Part shown: positions 10,932 through 22,597 of the stretch, piece after piece
How positions within the stretch are numbered: position 1 is the stretch's first letter
Layout: every line of letters starts with the position of its first letter
Origin: Kingdonia uniflora
Taxonomy: Eukaryota; Streptophyta; Magnoliopsida; Ranunculales; Circaeasteraceae
Assembly (NCBI GenBank): GCA_014058105.1
Contig: JACGCM010002885.1
Coordinates: forward strand, 1 to 64,000
Reading direction: 5' to 3'
Length of the DNA: 64,000 nt
The notes under the pieces: generated by a model
Database searches by the model: none
What the model was told of the DNA's origin: nothing
What the model saw: the letters and a program-made list of their open reading frames with translations, nothing else
Made by a program: the position numbers and the translations under genes

Positions 10932-12701
10932 TTAAATAAAAAAATTACTTACATGAGCATATAGCTGGTCGTCTACACTGTCCAAGTGCCTCCTCAAAGT
11001 AGCATTTTCATCAGTCAAGTTTTGGATTGTCTGGGCATCCCGCGTAGACTCTGCAAGGGTGAGTCGCAGCATTCTATGAGTCAGGTACCACAACTCCTTT
11101 GCGTCGTTGAAGGAAGACATGGGTGGTAGGTCACTCAAGCGGTAGATGGGGAGCATCTCATGCCTCCCTGTCCACTCTATGTGCCACCCGGGGTCTGGCC
11201 CCTTCTCCTTACCAGGCAAACTGAAGTCCTGGGACAAGCTATGAATCAACGTTGACGTAACCACTACAGGTGTAATACCAGCCCTGAGTTCAGTGGGTCC
11301 AAACAGATTTATATTCCCCATTATCTGAGAATCTGTCTACAGGTGGCCTACCTTTAAAGTTTGTTCAGCCCAGTATGAGGCATGAGTCTCTCGCTCCTCC
11401 CCTATCGCAAACTGCTCACAGACAAGGAACCCGACTTATCTCATATCCTGTAAAGCCGTTGGACTAATATGTGGTGACATACTAAGCGGAGGATCCAAAG
11501 GAATGCACACGCCTCGCCAGTCAACTGCCTCCAACATCTATCCCCCAAGTAATATTCACAGTTTCCATTTGGTATTTGAAGTGGCATCCTCTTATGGGAT
11601 ATGAGTTTTGTAGTCGGTACATCCTCTATCTCAAACACCGCAGAATCTAACCAAGGTTCCCCGGTGATCGTCTCAATAGTGCGGCGGTCAATGTGGTATC
11701 TGCCTAGAATAAATAGATTGGTTGCCTGGTCATTTGTTTTCCTCATGTTCCCCCTCTCTCATGATCTAAGGTGCGGATAGGCCAAGAACTGAACCTCTTC
11801 CTTGACTATAGGGTGCCAACCCCACAATACTCGTAGAACCAATACTACATTTCAGAACAACATAACAAATAATTAAAAATTATATTTAAGACGTTTATTG
11901 GAATATATTTGATTTGTAGCTTGTAAGAAAAAAATGTTAGTGTACCTCAAGAAGTTGGGAAAATTCAGTGATGGCACCCCCGGTGGTGACTACAGTATCC
12001 AAACCATAGTACAGGGAAACAAGAATAGCAGAACCCCAGTCATATTTGGCAGCCTCGTCCAAATTGGCCACGCCCGCGAGATATCCAAGCGGGATGGTGT
12101 CGTTGGCTGTTGAGAACCACAAATGTCCCATCACGAAGAGGATAAAAGCACGAGCAATTGTAATATCATCATCCTGATCAGATGCGGTGTCGTTGGTCGT
12201 TTGGAACCATAAATGTCCCATCATGAAGAGGATAAAAGCACGAACAATAGTAATATTATCCTCCCGATCAGCTGCGATGGTCAAGTACGTTCTCAAATAT
12301 GAAATGCTGACATTCCCACTCTTTATATTGCTGGATTCAATGTTGGGGAGCAATTGCCTCACATTGGATAATACAGTCCATGCGTCGTCATACGATACCT
12401 GTGTCAGATATCGGCCGATTGACAATGATGTCAGCATTGTGAAATCCAAGGACGTGACCCCTATCTCCGCACACGGGAACAGAAACGTGTACGATGTTGG
12501 CCATCAACGCTATATAAGCGCCTGAATTAGGCAATTATCGGAATTGCCCAAGCGTATATCCATAAACTGCCCGAATATATTTACCACGGCATCCCTTACA
12601 GGTGGAATTGTGGAAATATCTTTCCAAACTTTGATCACCGTAGTGAATGTGTTGTGCGTACGCATCGAATCACGATTCTGTTCATTGGAACATTTTGTCA
12701 A
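10932..12701 (-). pseudogene. Plant mobile domain (PMD) protein gene, decayed
   Basis: Minus-strand blocks read a PMD (aminotransferase-like) protein, a family found in transposons and in domesticated host genes such as MAIN. From the 5' side: 12,701-12,510 (IPPVRDAVVNIFGQFMDIRL), running on through two stops to CAEIGVTSLDFTMLTSLSIG; 12,449-11,937 with the PMD core (ARAFILFVMGHLWF, PLGYLAGVANLDEAAKYDWG); 11,746-11,441 (MPLQIPNGNCEYYLGDRCWR); and 11,321-10,932 (GWHIEWTGRHEMLPIY, ending in a short helical segment). A TAG and a TGA lie near 12,515-12,525 where Glu and Trp are expected. The core contains an in-frame 90-bp tandem duplication. No transposase or terminal repeats can be tied to it. 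Confidence 0.7.
12096..12275 (-). repeat. 90-bp in-frame tandem duplication inside the PMD gene
   Basis: GGTGTCGTTGG begins both at 12,096 and at 12,186. The two 90-bp units encode near-identical 30-residue segments (RAFILFVMGHLWFSTANDT and RAFILFMMGHLWFQTTNDT). The duplication keeps the frame and repeats a conserved helix of the PMD. Confidence 0.85.
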
Positions 12702-14120
12702 ACACTTGATTTATGGAAATAACAAATTCACAATTACACTAAAACTTACCGTGAGTTCTTTACCTGTGTAATAGATATGACTGACGCTGTATGGGAGTTG
12801 GGTAATACACCTCTGCGGGAAGTTGAATGGCCTGTATAATAGATCTTTCTTGGGTAAAACTCATTGCTAGAGATGCTCTAAGAAATACATAACCCTAAAT
12901 CTATAAGGAGCCACTACTTGCACACCCTAGTTTTGCCTTAGATACACACCCCAACCTAATGACAAGTTTGCCATTCAAGTGCTGAATATTTACAACTTTT
13001 TAAACCATTTTTTTACTTCTCCCACACCCCAAGTTAAATTGATTTAGTTAGATTTTTGTTTAGTTAGGTTCTTTAGATTTTGTTTAGTTAGGTTCTTTAA
13101 GGTAAGTTAAAAGCTTATTCCCTCCATTACTCTAATCTTCCTACCATCACTCTAATCTTCCCTCCATTCCTAAAACATCATTTTAGAAGACCCTAAATGA
13201 ATCATGTTAGTACCGGAGATCATGTTGGCATCAGAGATGCTCTTAATTTTGACGAAGAACCTCCTATAACTCCCATCAACTTAGAACTCAACGATTACAA
13301 TCTTTACGATGACGTAGGCCGCAATGGTGTGTAGTGTGTTTTTGCGTAAGATTTGTTGTTCTCTATGACAATGCCTTATAGAGTCCTCGGTAGACGGTTG
13401 TTGTTCTCTATTACTAAGGATCCCGGGCGGTGCACATCTTGCTTACTTTCTCTCTTGCTATCTCTGGAACCAGGCCAAAGGTGAGAGACCGACTAAGCCA
13501 TAAAAAAGAGAGGATAAAGGCTAGGAAGGAGATAGGGCTTTAAATGGAAGCTTCAATGCATATCATAGCTTGATGAAGAAAGAATAGAGCGAAGATGGAC
13601 TGATCTCCCGATAGTTAGATCAAAGGCAGCAGTTAGGAAAAATAGTTAACCGATAGTCGTCGAGCGGATGCTAAAGGTGCCCATGCCCATCCCTTAGATG
13701 AGCAAGCGACCACTCCTAAGTCAACTCAGACTGATGATGCGACGAAGGCATAACCATTATTTGTTTCTCCACACGATGGCTTTTATACTTTTTTTTAACT
13801 CTAGCACCTTGCTGATCTCCACACGGGAGGATCAGGCAGTAGGGTACGAAGTATTGGACAGCAGGCTTTCCTTGAGTCTTTTTTTTTTCATTTTGAATGA
13901 GATTCTTTGAGCGTAAGTCTTTTTTTCCCCGTAATGTATATTTTGAATGAGCTTTTTTGAGCCTTGCTTACTTTTCCACCGGAATGACTTTGGGAATGCA
14001 TAGTCCGAAGTGCCTTTAGGAATGCATAGTCTGAAGTGGGGATGCATAGTTTGCCATTGTATAAACAAGTTTGATAAGTCTGAAGTGGGGGATGCGCAAG
14101 TAAAGTCTCCCAAATCTATA
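12702..14120. other. Non-coding sequence before the Helitron array
   Basis: No gene recognised. At 13,030-13,105 the phrase TTTAGTTAGGTTCTTTA is repeated. From about 13,330 to 14,100 composition and word use change (AGTCCGAAGTG, GGAATGCATAGTC, repeated three times near 13,990-14,080). This part has an organellar look and might be a mitochondrial insertion, but I cannot confirm that. Confidence 0.35.
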
Positions 14121-14334
14121 TCTATATATTATCCAAGAAGGGTGTTTTTCGTATAGACAAGTTCGCACACAAGAGAAAGACAAAGAGTGGCTAAGATTTA
14201 ATGATAGGGCGAGATGGACGGACGAGAGCTATTTATTTATTAGTGGAGTAAGGGTACTTTAGACAAAATAAGTTAAAGGGTAATTTAGTCTTAACATCCA
14301 ATATCTAAAGCCCTCCCAAATCTCTTTCCTAACA

Positions 14335-14370
<36 letters not shown>

Positions 14371-15207
14371 TTTCCTCCTTGCCATCTCTCCACCGTAAAA
14401 CTGTATCTCTCTTTGCCAATTAACGACTCTCTCTTTGTCAAGCAGCGTCTCTCTCTCAAGACAACTTTCTCTCTCTAAAGGTATTTCTGATTTTGATTTT
14501 GATTTTGATTTATATATTTATTAGGTTTTGATTTTTGCCATCATCATCATCAGGTTATGATTTCGTAGTAACTTTAAGGGGCTGGTCTGAAACGATAGAT
14601 TGGGCGGTCTAACATAATGATGTTGTTGTTGTTCGAGTATAATTGCTTCAACATCATGTATATTGTAGGGTTGGTCTGAAATGATAGATTGGGTAACATC
14701 ATCATCATATTGGGTTGCTTCAAGCATTCCAGAGCAACAATTTTGATTGACGGTCTAACATAATTTTGCCAAGTTTATAGCGAAAATAGTGGAAAAGTAT
14801 ATATGATGTATGGACGATAAATGATAAGTAACAATATTGGAATATAATTGGCCAACCTTTTGTCCTGCTCAACTTTTTAGAATGTATTAGTTTATGAACT
14901 GCGAGTACAACAAAATTTTAATTCACATTGATTTTATACGTTTTTGTGCGTCGATTTTAATTCACCAAGATTTTAATTGGCGATTGTTGCTAATACATAC
15001 ATGATAGTTACTGGTATTGGTGGCTTACAAGTCTTACCAGATAGTCTCACCAACAACATGATAGTGTCCCACATAGTATTAGTTGTCAAATAAATAATAC
15101 ATTATTTTATCTTAGTAGTTTTAGCGCCGAAGGCACATTATTGGAAAATTATATATTGCCGAAGACGCGTCGACGTTGTTGGCGTGGCGAGCCACGGGTA
15201 GTACTAG
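14121..15207 (+). mobile_element. Helitron copy 1 of a head-to-tail array
   Basis: A 1,087-bp non-autonomous Helitron. The 5' end is TCTATATATTATCCAAGAAG after a host A. The 3' end has a perfect hairpin (CCGTGGC-GA-GCCACGG in the sister copies; here GCGTGGC-GA-GCCACGG), then GTAGTA and the terminal CTAG at 15,204-15,207. Upstream of the hairpin is the family's GCCGAAGACGCGTCGACG motif. The interior holds a (TC)n run near 14,338-14,365 and no gene. Copy 2 begins at the very next base. Confidence 0.85.
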
Positions 15208-17649
15208 TCTATATATTATCCAAGAAAGATATTTTTGCCCCAGAGACAAGTTTGTCCAAAGGAGAAAGACAAAGAGGGACTGGGATTTAATGATAGTTCG
15301 GGATGGATGGCCAAGATCAGTTCACTTATAAGTAGAGTAAGGGTACTTACAGTATTAAGAAGAAAAAAAAAACCCTAAGGTTCTTTTCATCAAAGCCACC
15401 TCTCTTCTCCTCTTCTCTTTCTCATTTCATCAGGTCTCTCTCTCATCTCGAAATCCCCTCTCAGAGTCCATTTCGTATTTACTTCACAATATCCCAATTT
15501 CGTTTAGAGTATAGAACATTGACGATTCTAGGTTTTGCTTGGCGAAGACCCCAACCAGTGTTGAAATTTGATATTGGGTCTCTGATAATAGTTTCTGAAG
15601 GCGCGTATGTACATAGCAATGAATCTCTCTTTCTTTTAGAAGAAAAACTCAAACTGCTGTAACATCTAGAGGCTAGAGTGAAATTCTCTTTTCTTCGACC
15701 TGTCTCCAACCATTCGAGGACTCTGACTTTCACTGTCTCACTCTCGGGTATTCTCTCTCTCTCTCAATGGCGTTTGAATCATTGATATTTGATTTCAATT
15801 TGAATCTCCATTGAAGGATTCTAAAGTTTGTAATTGCTCTCAATGAATCTCTTTAGCAAGCTACGTCCATTATAATCTCTTACAATCCATCTCTAAAAAC
15901 ACGTTTTTATGATTTTGATTCAATTTACAGAAACTCGAACCAATGTAATAGAGCAATCTTCAATTGACATGGCTTATGTCTATTATTTCAGTTCAATGAA
16001 ATTCGATAAATACTGTTTTATTCATCAAATTTTCTGATGTAATCTTTATCTGAAAATTACATGGAAAATAAATTGAATCTATTTTCAGGAATTTATTTCT
16101 TGAAATATCTGTTATCAGGTTTTAACTTACTTCCACATTTAGGGTTTTATGTTTACTTATTAAATGAGTATTATTACTTTTTAGTAAAATTTATTTTGTT
16201 GTTTGGGTTATTCTTTGTGATCTTACTTCCTAAATTCTATGGGTGTTATTTTTCAGTTCAAGCAAAGACATGTGTAGATCTGATTTTGATGTTAATCTCC
16301 TAGAAAGCTAATCTAAGGTATGTGTTCCCTTCAGTTGGTTGTGTGTACTCATTTATCGATTTATAGCTGAATTTCTTTGAAAAAGACGTGAGAAAGGAAC
16401 AACCTGACTATCTATATAAACATCAATTTGGTGCCTAAGCCTGGATCAATTCTTAAACATAGTCGCAAATTCAGTCATACTCCACATCTTTACCTCCCAC
16501 TTTTAGCTTTGTAGATGTGATTTATACCCACCAAGATCATATATAAACATAAATATAGTAGTTTTTCTACATGGAACTTTAAAATCAAGTTGTACAACAA
16601 CAAATAATGGTTAAAATAGTTTCCCCACTTTTGGAGGAGCGAATATTCTTTATGGGATGGGCTGGAAATAATTGTCGTAGCGAATATCCAATTTGGAAAA
16701 TAAGGGCCTATGACATATCCTTCTCTGAACTGCAGGACAATTGAAAATGTTTTGCTAGTCGTTAGGAGATTTGTTTTTGAAGTACTTGAGCATTAATTGC
16801 ATGTATGCAAAAGATTACCCTTTTTTAAGGTGACTATATACACTAATGTTTCTTGCTAAGATGATTGTGATAAGAACACGGTAATGATACATTACCCGCG
16901 CTACAGTTTTAGGCTAGATCCCTTGAATGAACCAATTTCAGCCATAAAAGTTGTATACATTTTAAATTCTGGCAGGGATCTTTTAAAATCATTATCAAAT
17001 AGGATATTGGGGCTACTGATTTGTGTTGAGGCCAAGAGGCAAAGCAAATGAAAGCTTAGTTCAGAGGTTCTACATAGTGAGATTTGTGGTTCCCAACATC
17101 TCTAAGCAACATCACTAAGCATCCTTGCTTGAAGATGATATAACTGATCTTGATAACAAACTCAAAGATTTAGAGTGAAGAGAAGTTCGGGTAGCCCGGT
17201 ATTTTGAGTCAAGTTCGAGTACAAATATCAACCCAAGTTGTTAGTGACGATGTTATTGTACGAGAGAACTGACCATTGGATGCTCATCCTATACAAGTGG
17301 TGATACTGCGTGCCACAGTTTTGAATCAAGTCTCCAGAATTTAATCGGGTGGAGAAATAACTTTACGTTGTAGCATGTTGAGATTAATTATTTCCAATGT
17401 TTGATTTTGTAGTTTATAAATCTTTAAGTGCTCGCTGATTCAAATATAGCGTCGAAGGTGCGTCTATGTTCTTGCTATGACTGGGTCACAGGTAGCGCCG
17501 AAGGCGCGTCAATGGACAATTTATAACGTCTAAGGCCCATTGACATTTTTACAGTGGCGAGCCATGGGCCGAAGGCGCGTCAATGGACAATTTTATAGTG
17601 CCGAAGGCTCATCGACATTTTTACCGTGGCGAGCCACGGGTAGTACTAG
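15208..17649 (+). mobile_element. Helitron copy 2
   Basis: A 2,442-bp element of the same family. It begins TCTATATATTATCCAAGAAA directly after the CTAG of copy 1 and ends with the hairpin CCGTGGCGAGCCACGG, GTAGTA and CTAG at 17,646-17,649. The first 100 bp are clearly homologous to copy 1 (GACAAAGAG...GATTTAATGATAG). The interior carries TC-rich leader-like sequence near 15,400-15,480 and 15,750 and no recognisable coding domain. The 3' terminal region is internally duplicated: a variant hairpin (GTGGCGAGCCATGGG) lies near 17,552. Confidence 0.85.
17490..17645 (+). repeat. Duplicated Helitron 3'-end module
   Basis: The module GCCGAAGGCGCGTCAATGG ... GACATTTTTAC-GTGGCGAGCCA appears twice in about 150 bp, near 17,493-17,566 and 17,568-17,640. 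Only the second ends in the complete GGGTAGTACTAG terminus, so the first may be a bypassed or decayed 3' end. Confidence 0.7.
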
Positions 17650-20600
17650 TCTATATTACATTACACAACGATGTTTTTCGTATAGACAAGTTTGCTATTG
17701 TCTCAAAGATAAAGAGGGGTTGAGATTTAATGTTATTTCCTTGAGATTTGTTGGAAAGAGCAAGATCGACGTACCTGATCTATTTTAGGCTAAACATACG
17801 AAGGGTAAAATAGACAAAACATAGCACAAGGGTACTTTAGTCTTAAACTACAGTACCTAATGACTCCTTCATCCCAACTTTCATCTTTCTCATCACGTCT
17901 CTCTCTTCCAAACCCATCTCTCGCATCTCTTTCATAATTTGGTTGGTGATAATAAATTAAGGTCTAGGTTTGTGAAAGTTTCGAAGTTTAAGCGATAGAA
18001 ATCGGGTACTCTTTGGTGGTGGGTTTTTTTGGTTTGTTGTAAGAGGGTTGGTAGATACAAGGAGAGATCCCCAAATCGCAGCAAACCTTAACCTATACTG
18101 CGATTCCCAAATTGATCAAGTCTGAGTTCGAAATTAGGTGAAATCAAAGTGAATATTGGGGTTTAGTTACGAATTGCTATTGCTTTGGTTTGCTGTTTAC
18201 TGTTGGTTTCATCTCTCCCAAAGCCGTTTCTTCCTCCCATCAGCGCCTCCTAAGGTACTTTTCTCTCTCTCTCTACCATTACACTTCAAGCATCTAGGGT
18301 TTTGGTTTTACTTATTTGAGTTATAATTGTTGTTGCTGTTGGTTTCATCTGAGGAATCACTGATTAGCAAATCCAAAATTTTCTCATATATCTATAAAAA
18401 AGAAAAGAGGTCTGTCTACAATCTGAGATGATGAATTGTCAAAATTTATTAGCTACAAGGATGAATGACAGTAGCAAGCTCAATTGAGAAACATTTGAGT
18501 TGAAGAGAATGAAGCATACATTACATTACATAGATATATTTTTTTCTGTTTATTCTGGTTGTCCGATTTTTCAGTTATTATTGCTAAATTTCCCATGTAC
18601 AAACCATTGGCTAGCTTAAATTTTGTTGAATTATAATTTCTTCCGTGGATAAGGTTCAGGATACTTTGAAAATATTTTCTTTCAAAAAAGTACATTGGTT
18701 AACGTGTTAAAGCCTCATGGGGATGAATTGTGATATCTTTTTGGTGAAGATACTCACCATGGAGAACTGGAGAACATCCTCCAAAATCGTTTCTCTAGAT
18801 CTTATTAGCAACTTTGATTGTGATTTGATAAAATGGTTGGGATATCAACTAAAGTGATCCTTTTTTTGATGTTGTAAGATGTAAAGATGTAACTTTATGA
18901 GAGGGTGGCTTTCATTTTAAAAACTTTGGGGTTGAAGTCTGATATAGATGTCTAGATGATATGGTGGGTGTCAGAGTCCAATAGTTCACCTTATTTAGTT
19001 TCTTTTTCTCGTCAGTTTGTATATATACTATGTACCCTAATATCTTTTAGCTTTTAGTGCTTGATAGAATTAAATTCAAAAGATGGCTTCTTAGAAACAG
19101 TTCATCACACTAAACTCTTATATTTTTCATGTGATACAAGATAAATTTCATCGCTACTTGCTGTTAGAGAGGTTAAAAGAAGACAGTTGAAATCTATCAT
19201 CGAAAATAAATCTCGGTTACTTCTTGTGCATTCAACCTCTGGATACAAGTATGTTTTTTTCCTTCAAAAAGTTGAATACAAGTTTACTTAGAACTGCATT
19301 TTTATTTTTCCTGACCTGAGTTCCTAATCATATTCCAGGATTTATTTTCCTGAAACTTAGATTTTATATCATTGCAAAATAATTGAACTGATAATGTTAT
19401 GATGCGGACACTTCTTAGCAAAAGTGCCATCACTAAATTTTTGTGCGTAGCGTGCAAAAAATAGATAGTTTTCTATATTTACAAAAAATTGATAATGTTG
19501 TTCTGATGTGTACACTCCTTAGCAAGAGTGCCATCACTAAATTGTGTGCGTAGCGTGCAAAAACAGATAGTTTTCTATATTCAGAACCTCCCAAAGTCCT
19601 CTGCGATATGCTTCTATCCTCGGGGACTTGAAAATTGTTTTCGAGTAAATCGGCTATGATAGGCATGTTTTTCGTATCTTTATTCCTCTTCTTAATGCTA
19701 GGATCTTTGAAGGACAATCATATAGAGGTACAGGAGAATTATCCCTGTAAGGATTGTTATTGTAGCACTTTGAACCTGTGCCTAGAGAGATTGAAGAAAT
19801 ATTATCTCGATTGTCCACATTGAAATTTCGTCTAAGTAAAGTTGATGGCATCTACGTCCACCCAAATTTTTTGTTTAGTTTTAGAATACCAAACACAACA
19901 CAGGAGAAAGTTAAATTCAAATTACAAAAATTGTTATATTTTGTAGACAGGAGTAAAAGTATTTCCTCATTACACATGCCGTTGCCTCAGATAATAACAA
20001 TCTGCTGGTTTCCTCTGCAAATCCTATTGGGTCATTGTTATTGTCATGGAGAATGTCTCGCTTTCAACCGCTTTAGTAGTTTAGTTCATACTTCATACCT
20101 TATAATGAAAAACAAAATGTTAAATTTTTTCTATTGTACATATTTTTTACAGTTTTAGTAGTTTAGTTCATACCTTATAAAGAATGTGTTTTATGAAAAT
20201 GGAGTCTGAAGTTAGCCTTTCTGCCTTTGTAAGAATTTATTTGGAGTTACTCACATGATATTTAATGTCCAATGTCTACTTTAACTGTTTATTTCAAAGA
20301 AGGGCAAAACGGATACAATACATAGAATAGAAAACCAAAGTGCAAAACGAAATTTCATTAGCAAAAAAGAAGAGCAAACAACACACTTTTATTCATTATC
20401 TGATTGGAGTGCCGACCTTTGTAAACTGAATAAGATGGAGACCTAAAACATAGTATTTTATGAGTATTATGGAACACAATATTTTTTATGCGTATTATAG
20501 AACACAAATACTTACATATCTTTGGATACCTGTGTGAACACAATATTATAGCAAAATTGCAAGATGTATGCAACTGTGGTAGTACTTATGAACCCCAATA

Positions 20601-20801
20601 TAGACAAAGAGTGGAGAAGAAGTTTTGGTAGGAAAAGCTCAGTGTATCCTACTGGAAACCCCATGAATATAGTTTTCTATATTCACAAAGCTTTAGAGGT
20701 TTAGAGTGTAGTTCATACCTTATAAAGAATGTCGACATAGTCACGGGTAGCGCCGAAGGCACGTCGACATTGTTGCCGTGGCGAGCCACGGGTAGTACTA
20801 G
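17650..20801 (+). mobile_element. Helitron copy 3
   Basis: A 3,152-bp element directly abutting copy 2. Its 5' end TCTATATTACATTACACAAC diverges from copies 1 and 2 in the first 25 bases and then shares GTTTTTCGTATAGACAAGTTTGC with copy 1. The 3' hairpin CCGTGGCGAGCCACGG and GTAGTACTAG end at 20,801, followed by the expected host T. The interior has a TC-rich leader-like region, a 104-bp tandem duplication and no recognised gene. Confidence 0.83.
19401..19608 (+). repeat. ~104-bp tandem duplication in Helitron copy 3
   Basis: GATGCGGACACTTCTTAGCA at 19,401 and GATGTGTACACTCCTTAGCA at 19,505 begin two diverged units. Both contain AGTGCCATCACTAAATT, GTGCGTAGCGTGCAAAAA and AGATAGTTTTCTATATT. 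Confidence 0.8.
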
Positions 20802-21767
20802 TCCTTAACAACTCTCAAGTTTCAACTCTCAACCCTAAATCTCTAAATCCCTAATAACTCTAAACCCTTCGAATCGAAATGAAAGAGTAGCAATTCTTCT
20901 CACCAATTCTTCAAACTTCAGATGCAATTCTTCTCCAAATGCAATTCTTCTCTTTGATTTCACCTAAATTGGGGAATCAACAAAATTGAGGAACCATTAC
21001 CAACAAAATTGAGGAATCGAATTGCAAGTTATACAACGGGTATGCTCTCTCCCTCTCTTTCTCTCTCTCTGAATCGAATTGCTGTTTGTTGGAGTTCTTT
21101 CTTGTTTATATTTTTTTCATGGTTTATGTTCTTTTCCTCTTGGTAATGTTAGTTTCTTGGTAATGTTACGTTCTCTTCTTCTTGCTGCACATTTTCATGG
21201 TTGCAAAATGCAAACATTTTTTCAGTGAACTATTCGAGTCAGCCTGAACACAGAAAAAATAGATTTTTTGGTTATGTCATGGTCTGATTTTAGTTTCTCT
21301 TAAAATGGATTCTGCAATTGCCGTTAGAGAAATATGGGTGCTTGAGGTTCGAGCAGCTTGTGGCAAGGTGGAAGACTTTTTTTTTATCTTGAATCTAGTG
21401 TACTTACTCTCAATTGCGTTTCATTAGTATTTCTGATATGGTTGGTCTGAATCAGTACCTTGTATCTTGTGAGTTGGTTTTATTAATTATATTGTTATCT
21501 GCTGGACTTTGGAGGCCTGCTTGTTGAAGAATGTATATGTTGGACAAATTGTAGGAAATTGTAGGAAATTGGTTTTATTAATTAAGATGCATGTTGGACA
21601 AGTTGTAGGAAACATTTTTAAGTTATTTATGTTGTTTACTGTGTTTATTTATACTTATGTCGTAAAAAATTAATGATTATATATTGGGGACATTTCTGCA
21701 TCAAAATATGGTCTGAATCAGTACCTTGTATCTTGTGTGTGTGTGTGTTTTTTTTTTTTTTAAAGTT

Positions 21768-21921
21768 AAATGGGGCGGGGATGGGATTAGGTTTTGTAAA
21801 GTGGGGCAGATTCAGGGATCCCCATTTAGCTTAAACGGGTATTGGGGCGGGGATGGGGGGTTGGAATCTAAGCGGGGATGGGGATGGGATTAGTTCCCCC
21901 GCCCCATTGCCATCCCTAAAG
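21768..21921 (-). repeat. G/C-rich dispersed repeat, second copy
   Basis: Contains GGGGCGGGGATGGGATTAG twice and ends CCCCGCCCCATTGCCATCCCT, the reverse complement of the TAGGGATGRCAATNNGCCCC start seen at 6405. A poly-T run precedes it at about 21,748. Class unknown. Confidence 0.5.
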
Positions 21922-21925
21922 TACA

Positions 21926-22092
21926 TGGTTAGAAATGGTTAGTGTTATTGAATTTAAACCCTTGCATTTTCTCGATCCTTCAAATTTTCTCCAGTCTCTC
22001 CAATAAAACCAATAATAACAGTAAGAGACTAACTTCCAGTAGTAGTATAAGTCGCTTCAATCCGTAGATGACTGTCTAGAAAGATCTAGTCT
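21926..22092 (+). repeat. Dispersed duplication, copy A
   Basis: About 165 bp (ATGGTTAGAAATGGTTAGTG ... TGTCTAGAAAGATCTAGT) reappears at 24,517-24,672 inside a WDR75 intron with roughly 90% identity by eye. Copy B lacks an internal stretch of about 17 bp (GTATAAGTCGCTTCAATCC region). One copy lies upstream of the gene and one inside it. Confidence 0.8.
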
Positions 22093-22597
22093 ACTTTGAA
22101 CAAAACTATAAAATCACAACACTGGTCCTAATAAGAATTGACCTTCAGTCACTAAAGTACGCCAAATTATTTGACACTTTTTGAAAGAAATCAACAGAAG
22201 ACACCAACGCTTACTAAAATGACATAATATTACGTTTAGACAAAACAACCAACGACTACCCTAATTAACGACACATGACATCGTAGGTGAAGTTTTAATT
22301 TATGGGTTAGGGTTTTACTTCTCTCTCCGTCCATTTCCAACACCATTGTTACTCACCTTCTTAAATCCTCAATTCCACCACTTGAAACCCTAAAAGGGTT
22401 AGTTCTTTAACTCTTCTTCAACTATAATCTCAAAACTCTCAAACAAGTACCAATTTTATGCAATTATTCCAATTTGTAATTTGGTTTTGGTTTTGGTTTT
22501 GATTTGGATTTTGATTGTTTGGAGTGAGGGTTTGTTTTTTTAGTGTTATATGTTAACACCATTTTGTTTTTTGTTTTTATTAGGTAGCTTTAGAGCA

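Larger units (their letters stand above)
20802..22297. other. Spacer between Helitron array and WDR75 gene
   Basis: No coding exon recognised. It contains TC-rich tracts (21,044-21,072), a G-rich repeat (about 21,768-21,921) and the first copy of a 160-bp duplicated sequence (21,926-22,092). The sequence from about 22,300 to 22,597 is the probable WDR75 leader. Confidence 0.45.

Noticed and set aside
12187..12525. 112-codon open frame on + at the PMD gene
   Set aside because: Antisense shadow of the PMD core.
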